DNA from: Triplophysa rosa
Lineage: Eukaryota; Chordata; Actinopteri; Cypriniformes; Nemacheilidae
DNA: 64,000 nt
Direction: 5' to 3'
Assembly (NCBI RefSeq): GCF_024868665.1
Contig: NC_079905.1
Coordinates: forward strand, 2,539,351 to 2,603,350
How positions within the stretch are numbered: the first letter of the stretch is position 1; each line of letters starts with the position of its first letter. Under the pieces are notes generated by a model. It saw nothing but the letters and a program-made list of their open reading frames with translations, ran no database searches and was not told the DNA's origin. Made by a program: the position numbers and the translations under genes. Below, piece by piece: positions 1 through 12,378 of the stretch.

Positions 1-364
1 TGCATCGATGACACACGTAAAATATAGATATGAGGTACCTTTATTTTGACACACTCCACATCCTCATTCCTCACGAAACGTCCGTCTAAGTGCATTTGTT
101 TATTTGTTGTTGTAAATGTGCCATTTGGGACAGAGAGTGTGCCACTTTCAAAGAGGTTAATTAAACGTTCATTTTATATATTTGGGTTGCATTTGTGAGT
201 TATTAAAATGTAACTGCTTGTGTAAACTAGGCAAGTAATATAAAAATATTGATAAATTGATCGAATCGAATCGCATCACAGAAATTCCCGAGGTATCGGC
301 AAATATTGTATCGTTGGCTGAGGAAATCAATACCTTACCGTGATGAAATGTCCGATTTACACCG
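1..364. other. Intergenic, AT-rich; possible repeat remnant
   Basis: No exon or RNA gene is visible. The stretch around 245-345 has short ATCGAATCG-like iterations, which suggests an old repeat fragment, but no paired ends could be found. Confidence 0.4.
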
Positions 365-525
365 CTATTTCAAACCTGTATGACTTTTTTTCTTCAGCAA
401 TATTTTGAAGAAAGTTGTTAACCAAATACCATTGGCCCCCATTGAAGAAAGTCACACAGGTTTTGAATAAATGATGACAGATTTTTTGTTTTCGGGTGAA
501 CTATTAATTTTACATTTAATAATTA
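365..525. mobile_element. Degraded palindromic MITE (GGGTGAACTAT family)
   Basis: The left arm reads TTTCAAACCTGTATGACTTT and the right arm has TCACACAGGTTTTGAATAAA followed by ATGATGACAGATTTTT and GGGTGAACTATTAAT. Such arms flanking a CCATTG core are typical of a very abundant teleost non-autonomous DNA element whose intact ends are TTAAAGGGATAGTTCACCC-like (family recognised from memory). Related copies lie at about 15900, 44075, 51888 and 53290. This copy has lost its left terminus. Confidence 0.7.
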
Positions 526-1167
526 ACAAAGAAAAAAACACAGGAAACAAGCAATAAATATTCCAAGAGAAATAAGAATCTTTCTTGAAATTAATTTAAA
601 GGAAACCCAAAAATGGGTCATAAATTATTTTAGCAAATTATGACATTTTTTTGTTTACCGTTCCTTTAATGCATCTTCACGCCTAAACATCTTTGAATAA
701 TCGGTCCATTGAAAGCTTCAATAAGTGCTGTGTGAAGTCATTTTTATGATATTTGTTGTTGCATACAGTACCTGATCATTCCTGCAAAACATTTTGTAAA
801 TTATAAAGGAGTTGGCACATCATATTCAGAAACACAGCTGTCTGTCCATCTCTTTTCTCCTGCAAATAGATGCGTATTTGTTGCCCAAAATGCAAAAGCA
901 GCAAAATTAGGACTCATAAACGCACGGCAAATACTCTCCCTCCCTCCATTATTTTCTCACTCTCGGCAGAATGCTGTCTGGATATTCAGTAATGTCAGAT
1001 TTAGTTCAGGGTTAAGTGCTGCTATTCTGCCAATCTGTCCAGAAAAGCCCGTTAATGGAGAATGCAGTCAGGAAGAGCGTGCACAAGATACCGAGTGAAC
1101 CAACGGAGAGATGGAGGCCTTCAGTATCCAAATGAGACATTGAAAAATCACAGCCATATCTCCCATT

Positions 1168-1170
<3 letters not shown>
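526..1170. other. Intergenic, no gene seen
   Basis: AT-rich sequence with short runs of A and T. No ORF with recognisable homology, splice-flanked exon or RNA gene was found. Confidence 0.5.

Positions 1171-1207
<37 letters not shown>
1171..1207. repeat. (TC)n microsatellite
   Basis: Uninterrupted TC dinucleotides for 37 bases. On the minus strand this produces an ORF with alternating Glu-Arg, which is an artefact of the repeat. Confidence 0.97.
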
Positions 1208-1211
<4 letters not shown>

Positions 1212-1639
1212 CCTGCACCGAGAGCAAAAGTCCATTAAAACACAGCAGGCTACAGATTAGATTTCACTGTACAAACCAAAAGGACATTATTCCTGGATTA
1301 CCGAATTGAATTAAGTTATTATGTGACCAAATGTTTAGATTTAGCAGGACATCAGATCACAAGAAGATGGAATATTGGTGTCTGGCTCGCTTTAGCATGT
1401 TTTGACATAAAACCCTACTGTCGAGTTAATGTTCGGTCATGATCTAAGATATCTATGCGTGGAGGTTGTGTCGGCCTATCGTATTAGCCTGTGGATTCAG
1501 ATACCAGTGATTGCTTTGCTTGGTTTCAGTTGATCAAATGGAAAAAATCCATTCATTAAAAAGCATAACCAATCAATTCATATTTCAAACAAAATGAGCA
1601 ATTGTTAAACCTTGGAAAGGTGGACAGTACAAATTAAAC

Positions 1640-1846
1640 ACTATAGACCACTTCGGAAAACGTTACCAACGCTGTTCCAGAAGAACTTCCTGTTTCAGTT
1701 TTCGTAACACTGCACAATTTGAACAAAATACAACCAACAAAACATTTATATTATAACCGAATCAAAATGCTAAACAAATACATGTACGATTTTAAAAATA
1801 TAAGAAAAATGAAACCGAAGTGCTGATGGTCTATATGGTTGCTAGG
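1640..1846. mobile_element. Probable small TIR element
   Basis: The left side has TATAGACCACTTCGGAAA. The right side, read on the opposite strand, has TATAGACCATCAGCACTTCGG, so the two ends are imperfect inverted repeats about 200 bp apart. No coding sequence lies between them. Family unknown. Confidence 0.5.
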
Positions 1847-1849
1847 TGG

Positions 1850-2546
1850 TTACTTACAGGTCTAGGTCAAACGTGTTAACCCAGTTGTCTGGCTGTGGTC
1901 TGTAGATATGGCCTATACAGATAGAAAAGAAAACACAATAAGTACTCATTTAAGTTTAGTACGCAGAGTTTGGGACAAACCTCTAACCTCACAGTAAGTA
2001 TAAGCAAGGCTTTTAGCAACTGTAGTATTTCGGAGAGCATCATGTCCCAGTCATGAGCACATCCATGAAAACGCATCTTATTTTTATTCCTCTTTACATT
2101 CCATCAAGCGTCACAGACTTGCGCTGTCAGCCAATTTCAGTCCTCTGCATTGTTGCTGTGCTGTACGAAGAAATAAACTCTGTTTACCAATGTGCTATCG
2201 AGATGAGCATGCTGGTTTTATTGTGACATTTTGCGTACGGAGCAAAATCAATCCCAGAGTGCATTGTAAGCGCACGCCACGAACACGGTGATGTGAAGAG
2301 ATGCTTTTGAATGGAGAAAATTTAATGAGGAGCGAAGCATTGTGTTATTTTACACAAAAGCTTCACGACAACATTTATAATGAGACACTGGCGTGCGTGT
2401 GATTGCATCTGTGTGTTTGTTGTGCATGAGGGAAACAAGCGCTTTAACCTCGATTTAGACACATGCACATTTGCAACAGGCACACAGATTAAAACATGCT
2501 CATTGTCATAAATATAATGACAACAGATTGCGACTCACTCACATAC
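1850..2546. other. Intergenic, no gene seen
   Basis: Mixed-composition sequence without a recognisable exon. The short minus-strand ORF at 1876-2076 has no features of a real protein. Confidence 0.45.
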
Positions 2547-2798
2547 ACTCTTAAAAATGAAGGTGCTTGAAAGGTTCTTCACAGCGATGCCACGGAGGAA
2601 CCTTTTTTTGTTCCGCAAAGAACCGAACATCTCTTTCTTACCTTTTTATAATCTGAAGAACCTTTTTTTGCCACAAAGAACCTTTTGTGAAACAGAAAGG
2701 TTCTTCAGATGTTAAAGGTTCTTTATGGAACCATTTAGACATAAAAGGTTCTTCTATGGCACCGAAGAGCCTTTTGAAGCACCTTTATTTTTAAGAGT
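2547..2798. mobile_element. Palindromic MITE (GGTTCTT family), complete copy
   Basis: The left end ACTCTTAAAAATGAAGGTGC pairs with the right end GCACCTTTATTTTTAAGAGT. Internal arms are rich in AAGGTTCTT and AAGAACCTTT motifs on both sides of a centre near 2675, so the whole 250 bp can fold into a hairpin. There is no coding capacity, as expected of a miniature inverted-repeat transposable element. Degraded relatives, both with later insertions inside, lie at 6790-7102 and 9641-10092. Confidence 0.88.
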
Positions 2799-3162
2799 AC
2801 ACACAGACAGAGAAATATGCTCACATATTGCTCTTTCATAACTCAGGAGAAGTAATGGAGATGTTGCATTTAGGTGTCATCTCGGTCTCAGAGGTTTCTC
2901 TTAAAGTTCCTTAGGCGAACAAAACAAACACACACACAAAAAAACATTTCCTTGATGGGTTTTGTGAAGGGAGATGAATGTCTTTACACAGCAGACATCA
3001 TTATTTACAGTGAGTCATAACGTCAAGTTCAAAGTCGGCACAAACTCTCACACACGACATATCACATCGAGTGTTTTATCCGTTTACATGCTGAGAATAA
3101 ACATGAAGATCAGATGGTCACTGTGGTTCCTGAGGAAGCAGGGAAATATTTTTCATGTGTTT

Positions 3163-3610
3163 ACACTGCAAAAAATGACATTCTTACTAGGCATTTTGTC
3201 TTGTTTTTAGTAAAAAAATCTAAAAGTTCTTAAATCAATATACAATTACTTGACAAGAAAAGTGAACTTAGATATTTAGTCTTGTTTTATGAAAAATAAT
3301 ATAAGAATTAAGTAAGTTTATGGCTAAAAACAAGCAAAAATATCTGCCATTGGGGTGAGAAAAATAAACTTGAGTTTAGTTTTCTCAAATACCTAATTCA
3401 AGTTTATTTTTCTCACCCCATTGGCAGATTTTTTTGCTTGTTTTTACCATAAACTTGCTTAATTCTTATACTTTTCTCCTTGAAAGGAGACTAAATACCT
3501 TAGGTCACTTTTCTTGTCAAGAAAGTGCATCTTGATTTAAGAATGTTTAGATATTTGTACTACAAAACAAGACAAAAACACTTCGTAAGAATGCCATTTT
3601 TTTGCGGTGT
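3163..3610. mobile_element. Long-hairpin MITE (CACTGCAAAAAATGACATTC family), copy 1
   Basis: The left end ACACTGCAAAAAATGACATT is inverted at the right end as AATGCCATTTTTTTGCGGTGT. The arms continue inward for about 200 bp each (AAACAAGCAAAAATATCTGC against GCAGATTTTTTTGCTTG; GAATTAAGTAAGTTTATGG against CCATAAACTTGCTTAATTC). The transcript of either strand would form a near-complete hairpin. A second copy lies at 18373-18776 in the opposite orientation. Superfamily not determinable without a clear target-site duplication. Confidence 0.88.
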
Positions 3611-5879
3611 AGTCAACTGAAGATGGCAACTGAGTTTGCTAGATTAAAAAAAGTGAGGACTTGAATTCTTAAAAACATCTCCGAGGATACAGAAATCATT
3701 GTAGTTAATAACCCAGACACCGTGTCTACACCACATCCAGTGGATTTAAAATTATAATGGGTTCTATTGCATTTCTAATGTCCTTGTAATGTTGAGTCGC
3801 GCCGTTGAGATACATCTGAATCATTTTTAAAAATTAAGAGAAAAAAATTCTAGTATTAAGAGTTTTTTACATTTTGATTTTCTAGCCATGACAATTGAAC
3901 ACATTTCTCTAAAATCTCTTATTACTATAAAAAACTTGAATACAATCATGAAAAATTTTTTTAAATAATACAAAATGTATATGACTGTAAGGTGAAAATT
4001 GTAAAATGTTTTAACATTTAATATTAAAATGCACTCAATTATCATAAAAATAATGCCTTAATGCAAACAATCTTTTTTGCTTTTATTGAGAACACTAAAT
4101 ACCGCAAATACCAAACAATTTGATATTCTCTTATCTAATGATGTGACATTCATACATTTTTTAAATGTGGCTTCAGTGTAAAAATACTTGGAGCCACTGT
4201 ATCTACTGTATGTCCTGCCCCTGAAACACAATGTTAGGGGTGGTGCTCCTTTTAGAAAGCACTTCGCCAATAGCAGACTGACTGCCGGTATTTAAGAGAT
4301 CAGATATTTGTCCAAACGTTCTATTTATGAGATATGTCATTATTAATTCATCGACTCATCCAGGTTCTCTGTGCTGGAGTCAAGTGTAATGGAAGCATCA
4401 GTACACAGTACAGAGAGACGGAGGCTGAGACAGTTTGCACTTCATAAGCGTTTTTGTATAACGTCACTCTTTATATGCGGCGATATGTGTTCTTGTTGTT
4501 TGGTGGAGCATACAAGAGCCAAATGCGTACAAGTAAATATGTACTGATATATTGGAGAAACACATCTACACAGCTGAACTTTTTTGTAAACGTAAAAAAA
4601 ATGGTCCTGGCCCTGAATTCATAGCACAATTTAAACCAGAGACGCTTGTAGTGTTGACACTGTTGTGCCAGGGCTTGGCTGTTCAACTGTGTTCGTTTGG
4701 TGATGTCATAATGAATCACAACGAACCATCTGTCAATGACGTCATAATGAATCACCTGTAAATGGTGCCAAAGTGCGGCTCTTTGACATTCCCCGTATTG
4801 TCACCAACATTTTCTGTCGTCCGAGGAGGCAAGCAATGCAGTGCCTTCTTAAAAAGAAAACAAAGAAACTGAATAAAAAAAATCTACTTAATTAATTAAA
4901 ACACCAGAAAAGAATAATAAAAGAAAATTTAAAAAGAAAAATAAACCTAGTTAATCTAGTAAAAATGAACTGATGAATTAATTCAAATAATTAAATACCT
5001 CACCAACTCCGACGTCTTCACTTTGGGTCCCGTATGAACATAAAAACAAAATAATCATTGTCAGATTTAAACGGATAAATAAAACCATAAATCAACCGGA
5101 GTTTATTGTAGGACTTATTGAATGATAATGAGAAAAGCAATAATAAACAAACAAAAGTTAGTGGCAATAAATAAAAAATATAGGCCTACCAAATATTTGT
5201 TTATGATTTTTATTTATTTACGAGCTTAATTTAAAAGCAAGTTTTATTAGTGTCATTGAGTTTATTTAAAAATTACACATACATTTCTTCATTTGCCCTT
5301 AACTTGGAAACCGTGTAAAAATCAAGAGGAACTTTGACATCTTACTGTTAAAGGACCACCACACGCCGCTTACCGAACTGTAATGAGAGCTTGTGCGATT
5401 GTGTCTTTATGTGGTACAGGGAAAAAGGGCATTTTTAAAGTCATCTTTCCTCCCTCCAAGGAAAATTGTGTTCAGTTAGACGGAAGTTGTTGATAATAAT
5501 CGTTCAGACTCCGAGATGGAAATAGATGTTTAAAAAAACAGCATCAACTGTTTGTCCCACAGCATGCAAAATGACCCACGCTGGCGTTTCAGAGCAAACA
5601 ACACACGAGACATTCAGACCCAACACTCAGAACTGATTTCTTGTGGGTATATTCAAAACAAATCCGGAACACAAAATAAGACAGACAATTTGAAGAATAA
5701 CTGGAAAAACACATCACTTTCACTTGGAAATGCACGAAAAGGCTTTAAAGAGGAATTTGAATTCTTGTCATGACAAAAAGTTTACCCATCAAATATACTT
5801 TTATTCATTTTTCTAAGCATTTACTTATTTTCATGCGAAATATATTAATTATTAAAATGTTTATTAACCTAATGTAAAG
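3611..5879. other. Intergenic, no gene seen
   Basis: AT-rich tract (homopolymer-rich around 4850-5280). It holds an 18-bp near-direct repeat at 4702-4720 and 4737-4755 (GATGTCATAATGAATCAC and GACGTCATAATGAATCAC); the second copy contains a CRE-like TGACGTCA. No exon recognised. Confidence 0.45.
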
Positions 5880-6789
5880 TTTAAATATCTTTAGAGAACG
5901 CACTGTATCTTTTTCAATGTCCCACCAGTAGGTGATGCTGTCATCAAATTAGCAGGTTTGCTCAGATCTGTGGAAATTACAGTCAAGGTTTTTATCAATA
6001 CAAGTGATACAGTCTGACTCGCAGTTTAGCTCTGAAATACTTGTAAAAATATAGCCAATAACTTTTTGGGTTATTGAGGTTTGATCTAAAAACCATGTGG
6101 GAATTAAACAATCAACATAAATTGTTGTTTATGTCACTTTAAATTATCTTTTTATCATTTCACAGCTTGAAAGCTGTTGGTCACATGCTTTAACTGTAAT
6201 CGTCAGCTTAGTCACAGTTATGGAACAAAGTAAGTGCAAGTAAATGGCTGAATTGCCATTTTAGGGTGAACTCGTCTTTTAAGCACTTTGGCAGAATTCC
6301 CACTGGGAAGTAAACTTTACCGTTCTAAAAGTCTGACGCTTTTCGCTGCATTTGTCGTGTGTGTGTGTTTGGTGTAATAGTGTGGCAGAAAACAATGGTT
6401 ATAAGCCGAGTTCTGAACTAAAGTGCTGCTTGTCAGCAGTGGGGGTCAAAGACAGTCCACACACAAATTCACAAAAGCACAAGAGATCTGGCAGGGGGTC
6501 TATGTTCAGTTGAAAGATGGACATGTGTTTGATGGAAAGTATGAGGAAATATTCGGCACCGTGTCCTGATGTTGTAGCTAAAATACATGTTTTTACGTTT
6601 TCGACAGAACACTTCCTGGCATTTTCGGTCTTATTGTTGAAAGCAGAAGAAAAGGATGAACAGTGTGTGTGTGGTCACATTTTTTCAACAATTCAAATAG
6701 CATTTAATGCTCATACGACTGACATGGGGCAAAATATATGAATGTTTTGAAAGGATATCATGTATAGTAAAAAGCCACTGGAATCCCAC

Positions 6790-7102
6790 ACTTTCAAAAA
6801 TGAAGGTGCAACACAGCAACGCCATTGAAGAACCATTTTTGGTTTCCCAAAGAACCATTTAAAGGAGTAGTTGACTTCAAAATAAGCCCCCATTTGATTT
6901 TCCATCAAAATCCGTCATTTTTATTCCTATTCAAAGACAAGTGGGGCTTATTTTAAGGTGAACTACTCCTTTAAATTTCTCAATGAACCCCTTTCCACTA
7001 CAAAGATTTCTTTGTGAAACAAATGTTAAAGATTCTTTATGGAACCATATCGCCAAAAACAGTTCTTCTATGGAAGCATCTCGCACGTTTACTTTTAAGA
7101 GT
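6790..7102. mobile_element. GGTTCTT-family MITE interrupted by a TTAA palindrome
   Basis: The left end CACTTTCAAAAATGAAGGTG and right end ACTTTTAAGAGT match the intact relative at 2547-2798, with GAAGAACCATTTTTGG on the left arm and TTCTTTATGGAACC on the right arm. The arms are separated by the insertion described at 6859-6974. Removing the insertion restores a copy of about 200 bp. Confidence 0.8.
6859..6974. mobile_element. Small TTAA-bounded palindrome nested in a MITE
   Basis: TTAAAGGAGTAGTTGACTTC at the left is mirrored by GTGAACTACTCCTTTAA at the right, with AATAAGCCCCC against GGGGCTTATTTTAAGG further in. TTAA stands at both borders, consistent with duplication of a TTAA target. No coding sequence. 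It resembles the element at 52138-52248 in size and ends. Confidence 0.82.
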
Positions 7103-7164
7103 TTATTCTAAGGGCAGACATGAAGCAAACCAACTAAACCTTACCTTGAAAACATGAGTTTCGA

Positions 7165-7350
7165 GGTGGACTGGTGAACCAGGAGACCCAGAAGTTATGC
7201 AGCCAGTCGGCCAATCCCATTGCATCTGGGATTTTCAGACAGCTCATTCATTTTTCTGGAAATGCGTCAGTCGGACTGGTGGGTTGTACCTTGGCATACC
7301 ATCATCTGAGGCTGACACTACCCACAATCGAACCTGCAACCGATGAATCG
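7165..7350 (-). repeat. Possible degraded tRNA-derived SINE
   Basis: On the minus strand GCAGGTTCGATTGTGG resembles a polymerase III B box (GGTTCGANNCC), but the A box is not convincing and the last positions of the B box are altered. Low-confidence call. Confidence 0.25.
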
Positions 7351-9224
7351 GAAACCCTTCATTAGACGATCAAAACTCTCTTATTGACGGTCTTACTGCA
7401 GAAACTTTGAAACAACTAGTGCTTAAATGATTGTTTTGAAATAGTGTTGAAGTAACAGATTCTGTAATTTTGCCATGCTCAACTGGCGTAGATAACATTA
7501 TATATCACTGTCAGCGCAAACAAAGACGCCAAAAACAGCTTGCTTTGATTAACTGCCCTTCGTACAGTCTCATCGCCAGAATGTGGTGCGTTACGCCAAA
7601 AAACATACACTCGACGTGTTTCCTGACGTTGCGAAGTAACACAGATGGATAATATGTATTTCTCTGCAAATGTCTCTCATTCTGCACTCAAAACACACCT
7701 CGTTTTATTTATGAGAGTAATAACTGAACACAATGTTTGGAGCATTTGTTTCCGAAGTTCTTTCCACACAGATGAATTACAGAGCAATATAAAAATAGAA
7801 AGAGGGGGGGGGGCGTTTTTATCTTAGTCTACCGCAAATACACAAATGTCCCATAAATTGAACAGCTCGGTTTTCTTTTCGTGACGTGTCTTCATTTGAA
7901 ATGTCAGACACACTCATTCTAAATGATTGGACACAAATTGCACACCGTGAGCAGGAGATGACGTCATCGATATTTGCGGTGCGTTTTCTCAGAAAAGAAA
8001 GTGATTAAATATTAAATGCGCGTATCGATCACTTTGTCAACTTTTATCGACGTCTCGAAACCGAAAGACGTGGAATGAAAGCCGCAAAACTCCAATTTTG
8101 CTTGGGCGCTTGAATATGCATTTTATATTTGAATCGCGTGTTAAATCAATCAGAAAAAAAGAATAACTTGCTGAAAGGCACGTTTTCTATATCTATATAT
8201 TCATTTACCTCTCGATATCAATCTTTGGAGGTGGAGAGAGTCACAGATGGGGGTGCGATCTCTGGGGGTAGAAACATGTAAATGGCGGATTTGACAGTTG
8301 TCACATTTGTCAGCAGATAACATATTCAGCACAGGTGTTCACTGCAAAACAACATACATATAAACACACAACATGCATACACAGTTATTCTGAGATGCTA
8401 CATGTTTCGAAATGGAAAACACGACATCAAGAATGATTTAAAACACTCTCCCTTGTTAAACAATGCATCTTGACTGATCCTGAAAACATGAATTACACAT
8501 TCTTCCCAAAGCCCAAGCAGATTGTTTCATGTAAGAAAGAAACATGACGTAAGGGGTCGGCGAGACGAATGCTCGTGGACCTACGGGAGGAAAGACGGAT
8601 TCCCTGCAAGCTGCTTATCTCTTTATCTCATGGCATGGTCGATCTGTCAGATACAGTCATTCGCTCCATGCATCAGCATGTGTCTGTCAGCGAGGGAAAC
8701 AAATTATGGGATAGGGGCCGGTAACGGCACTCAGCTGCGAGAACGAGAGCGCTCGTGAGCGTCCAATCAAATCAATGTCACCTTGGACGATCACTGGATA
8801 TGATCCGCTCGCATCTTACTTCAGGGGAAACTGAAGACGGGGGAATTAAATAGGGATGTTCGAGAGCTCGGGCTTCAAAGAGCACGAAGAATCGCGCTGG
8901 ATTGGACAGTCGCTATCGTATCTCTCCGTTGAGAGGATGTCATCCCTGTTTTTCTATCCGCCGTGTCACGATATTGATCACCCTGCAAAATACACTTCAT
9001 CCGCTCTCTCTCACACACACACACACTTAAGAGAACTACTCAAGGTGAAGAGAGAGAGGACGTTGTCTTTCAAGACAATCCATCACCGTATTTCAACCAA
9101 GATCCTAGATGTATTTTAATTTCAACCAGGCATTAGGAAAATGACTCTGGGAGGTAGTTTGATTCCTGAAGGCTCTCTAATGACTTGATAGCATCTGTCA
9201 GAGCTGGGAGAGAGAGGCCAAGAA
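7351..9224. other. Intergenic, no gene seen; some unique GC-richer sequence
   Basis: A run of ten G occurs at 7804-7813. The stretch 8520-8900 is less AT-rich than its surroundings and free of recognisable repeats, but neither its plus-strand ORFs nor the minus strand show a known domain or splice-flanked exon. Confidence 0.4.
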
Positions 9225-9400
9225 CACAAAAAAGCTTGGCTAATGAAATCTCCATGTTATTAGCCATGTTGGGTCTAATAGCCCTAATGGGTAATTATGT
9301 GCAACAGATGTGCATGGGGCCTGCATTGTTTACTCAAGCAATGAAACTGTATCAGAAGAGAAGAGCGTATTAATGCATTTGAGGTCACAGGAAAGAGATC
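9225..9400. promoter_or_regulatory. Candidate conserved non-coding element
   Basis: Non-repetitive sequence dense in homeodomain-type cores: CTAATGAAAT, TATTAGCC, TCTAATAGCC, CTAATGGGTAATTATG and ATTAATGCATT within 150 bp. This is a composition and motif impression only. Conservation cannot be tested here. Confidence 0.3.
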
Positions 9401-9640
9401 GGTCATTCTGAATTTGAAAAAAGACAAAAGTAACCAGAGTAGAAGAAGCGTGTTTGAAGGTCTGAGCAAGAAAACAGTGGTCTCGTTTTGACCGAATGGC
9501 ATGCCGTGAGCTCGAGGACTTGCAGGGTTGGGGATTGAAAGGAATCTCAGGGTGGCCTGTTTGTAGTTTGCTCACAATTCTTTTTTAAACATGAGATGTA
9601 CCGCATGTACTTTACATGGACTACAAAACCAACATGCTTG

Positions 9641-10092
9641 AAAGAGCAAAAAGGTGCTTTACGGTGCCACAGAAGAACAATTTTTGGCCGAACGGTTCCA
9701 AAAGAACATTTAAAAAACATTTGACAAAAGGTAATTTGCAGTGAGGGTTCTTTTGATTATAAAAAAGTTATAAAGAAATGGTTCATATAATAGGCTTCGA
9801 GTGAATAGTTTTTTTGGGGGGAGAACTATGTTCTTCTATGGCATTCAATGTAAAAAAATAAGAAAAAGTTGACATTTTCTGGCAGCTGGGGCTGATAGCT
9901 TTTTTACGTGAAATTTTCTGGTAAATTTGCAGTCTTTACTGCGATTTGATGTTTTTACTGTAAAATACGTGAAAAATCTGTAAAAACAATGATTTCTGTA
10001 AAATTACAGTTTTTTACATTATACGTGAAACATCTGTAAAAATGATTTTTTTAGTGTTGCTGTGAAGAACCTTTTGAAAAACCTTGAGAGTA
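9641..10092. mobile_element. Degraded GGTTCTT-family MITE with an internal second repeat
   Basis: The left portion has AAAGGTGCTTTACGGTGCC and GAAGAACAATTTTTGG; the right portion has GTGAAGAACCTTTTG and CCTTGAGAGT, matching the family at 2547-2798. Between about 9850 and 10053 lies unrelated sequence with repeated ACTGTAAAA, ACGTGAAA and TCTGTAAAAA blocks, a second element inserted into the first. Confidence 0.65.
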
Positions 10093-10359
10093 AAGGCCAA
10101 ACTTTCCTAAGACCACCGCTGACACAAATGGTACACCTAACTTGAACTTGACAGAAATACATCTGGCATTTCTTCTGTTCTCCTTCTCCAGGTAGACCTT
10201 TATTTCACAGCGCTCTTGTCTGGGATGACTGACACCTACTGAAATAAGAAACCTGTGATTATGAAGATTGATATAATTAGATACTTGTCCAACGCAGCCC
10301 GCGAACCGACGTGGCGCGGCCGGCAACTCTCCGAACATGTCCACATTCCCCCGGCATCT

Positions 10360-10660
10360 GTCACCTCATTTAAAGAAATAATCCATCTCTCATTCTTCTC
10401 TAAAAATACCTCCGGGAGCAAAACGCGTGAGGCTGAGGAATCTATAATTAATGTGGTCATATTTAGCAGCTGTTGGAAATGTGATGTGCTCCCCGCTCTC
10501 GCTTTCTCGCTTGTCTTCTCCATCGTTTTTTGTCTCGCTTTCTCGACTTCTCTTTCAAGCGGGTGTATGGTGAGGAACCTGATAATCCCAGTGTGAATGA
10601 GGAAAGGCGTGAACAGAACCAAAGCATCGGAGATCTGTCAGTGATTCCATCATATGTTTG
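10360..10660. promoter_or_regulatory. Candidate conserved non-coding element
   Basis: Unique sequence with AAAGAAATAATCC, TATAATTAATGTGG and TTAGCAGCTG motifs. It opens long ORFs on both strands (about 113 and 128 codons), a sign of chance rather than coding: neither has a recognisable domain or flanking splice sites. Regulatory function is a guess. Confidence 0.25.
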
Positions 10661-11087
10661 ACAGCTGACTGTGGTAATTAACAGCTGAAGGGTTTTCCTG
10701 ACTTAGCGGAGACGAAAGGGACACAATGACTTTAAAAGAGACTCTTATAGTGAACACAGACCTGTTCACCTGTCCCTTTCATAGACGCGACACTTCTGGA
10801 GAGCCCATTTGGAGTTTACCTGCAGTTTAACACAATCATGTGTTTTATACATGCTCAGCAACACTTGATGATAAACTTCATTTCTAGAGCCTTTTTGTTC
10901 TGCCAAATTTGTTTGTTCTGCCAATTTTTCTAAATCAATGATACTAAAAACAACATAGCACCAAATAACAGTGCAACAGAAAAAAAATCACGTAGAGGCA
11001 AGAAATGAAGGGAAATTATGCACAGACTTTTATGAGTAATTTATTTTATAACACTCAATTTTCAAAGGATATACTTGCACTAAAAAT

Positions 11088-11280
11088 GTTGGACTTTTTC
11101 AACCCAGCATTGGGTTATAAATTAACCTACGCTGGGCTGTTTAAACCCAAAATGCTGGGTTGCTTAACCCATTGCTATGTCAAATATTTAAAAACAAAAT
11201 CTTAGTTAATTTGACCCAACATTTAGGTTTGCCTATTTTCGAGACAATGCTAGTTGAAACAACGCAACATTTTTAGAGTG
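11088..11280. mobile_element. MITE of the AACCCAGCATTGGGT family
   Basis: CACTAAAAATGTTGG at the left is inverted at the right as CAACATTTTTAGAGTG, and internal blocks of TTCAACCCAGCATTGGGTT, AATGCTGGGTTGC and TTGACCCAACA recur. Related pieces occur at 11878-11966 and 58740-58893. Confidence 0.8.
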
Positions 11281-11877
11281 TATTTTCAAAAGGTCTATAT
11301 ATAAGTGTGTTACACCAAAGTCCATTTACGGAAGTCGTGCCACTTGGCGGCCATGTTTACAGCGCCTCTGGGCAGCTATTTATGTCATAGCAAGTCCACA
11401 GTCATATCTACATGAATGGGGGAAGGCAAATATTTATCATATCGCTGGCAAAAATCACAATTAAACAGCATATTTCCGATCAATAATAAACCATGACATG
11501 AACTGTATCAAAACTTTGGTTGGCTAAGCTTGAATTGCGCTAAAAATCACCTTTTTCGATGTCGCGTCATCTACTGCGCACAGGCTGGCAAGCGCCTCAC
11601 GAGAGCCCCACCCCAGAGAATCGTCAGTCTTTCTTGATTGACGATTGGCTTGTTTGTTTACTGGAAGGCGGGACTTACTTCGCTTGAGCAGCCATATTAA
11701 GCGTTGCATTTCTCGCCGTTCATTGTTACGAGAGTGGCACATCTTGTTAATATTAATATCTTTGGTTATACCTCATTTTATTTCTAAAACAGAATTGATT
11801 TATGATTACTACGGTACTATAGTATAGTAGTTTTGGTATTTGGAATGGGATGGGCCGGTTTGGTTACGCCAATCTGG
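11281..11877. other. Intergenic; moderately GC-rich likely repeat of unknown family
   Basis: Contains CGGAAGTCGTGCCACTTGG and CGGCCATGTTTACAGCGCC, then CTTGATTGACGATTGGC; phrases of this sort are common at the ends of teleost DNA elements, but no paired termini were found. Confidence 0.35.
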
Positions 11878-11966
11878 CACAACCCAGCATGGGGTAGTTT
11901 ATAATCCAACGGTTAGATTTGTCCCTTTTTGACCCAGTTACAGGTTAAAAACAACCCAAATATACT
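11878..11966. repeat. Fragment of the AACCCAGC MITE family
   Basis: Contains CAACCCAGCATGGGGTAG, ATCCAACGGTTAGATTTG, TTTGACCCAGTTACAGG and AACAACCCAAATA, which match internal blocks of the element at 11088-11280 without its ends. Confidence 0.6.
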
Positions 11967-12378
11967 ACATTTATTCTGATAACACAGAGGATCAATAAAG
12001 TATGCAATAATGTTAGGTGAAGGGAAGGATTAGTAACAACTCTTCTGAACCAACAGGAACTGATGCTGAAAGCATTCACCAATATGTCAGCAGTCCGTGG
12101 GTGTGCCACCTGAGACCGAGACTAAATAAAGATTAACATATGTACTAATGGTGTATAAAATCATATGCTCATAACAAACACATAATGCACTGAGCGGTAA
12201 ACAGAACGCAATGGAGAAATGTGCACATGTTGAAATGTGGGCTGTGCTGTAGCTAATGGACATGTTCTCTTAGGAATGAAGAGGTTATGATGGAGAGAGA
12301 TTATAGCTCAAACCTCATTAATGCAGTTCAGACAGATTCTGCAGCATGTGTGATCAATAAAATACACATGACCTTACG

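Noticed and set aside
10236..10622. Overlapping ORFs of about 113 and 128 codons on opposite strands
   Set aside because: Mutual overlap on both strands and no domain in either; the sequence looks like unique non-coding DNA.
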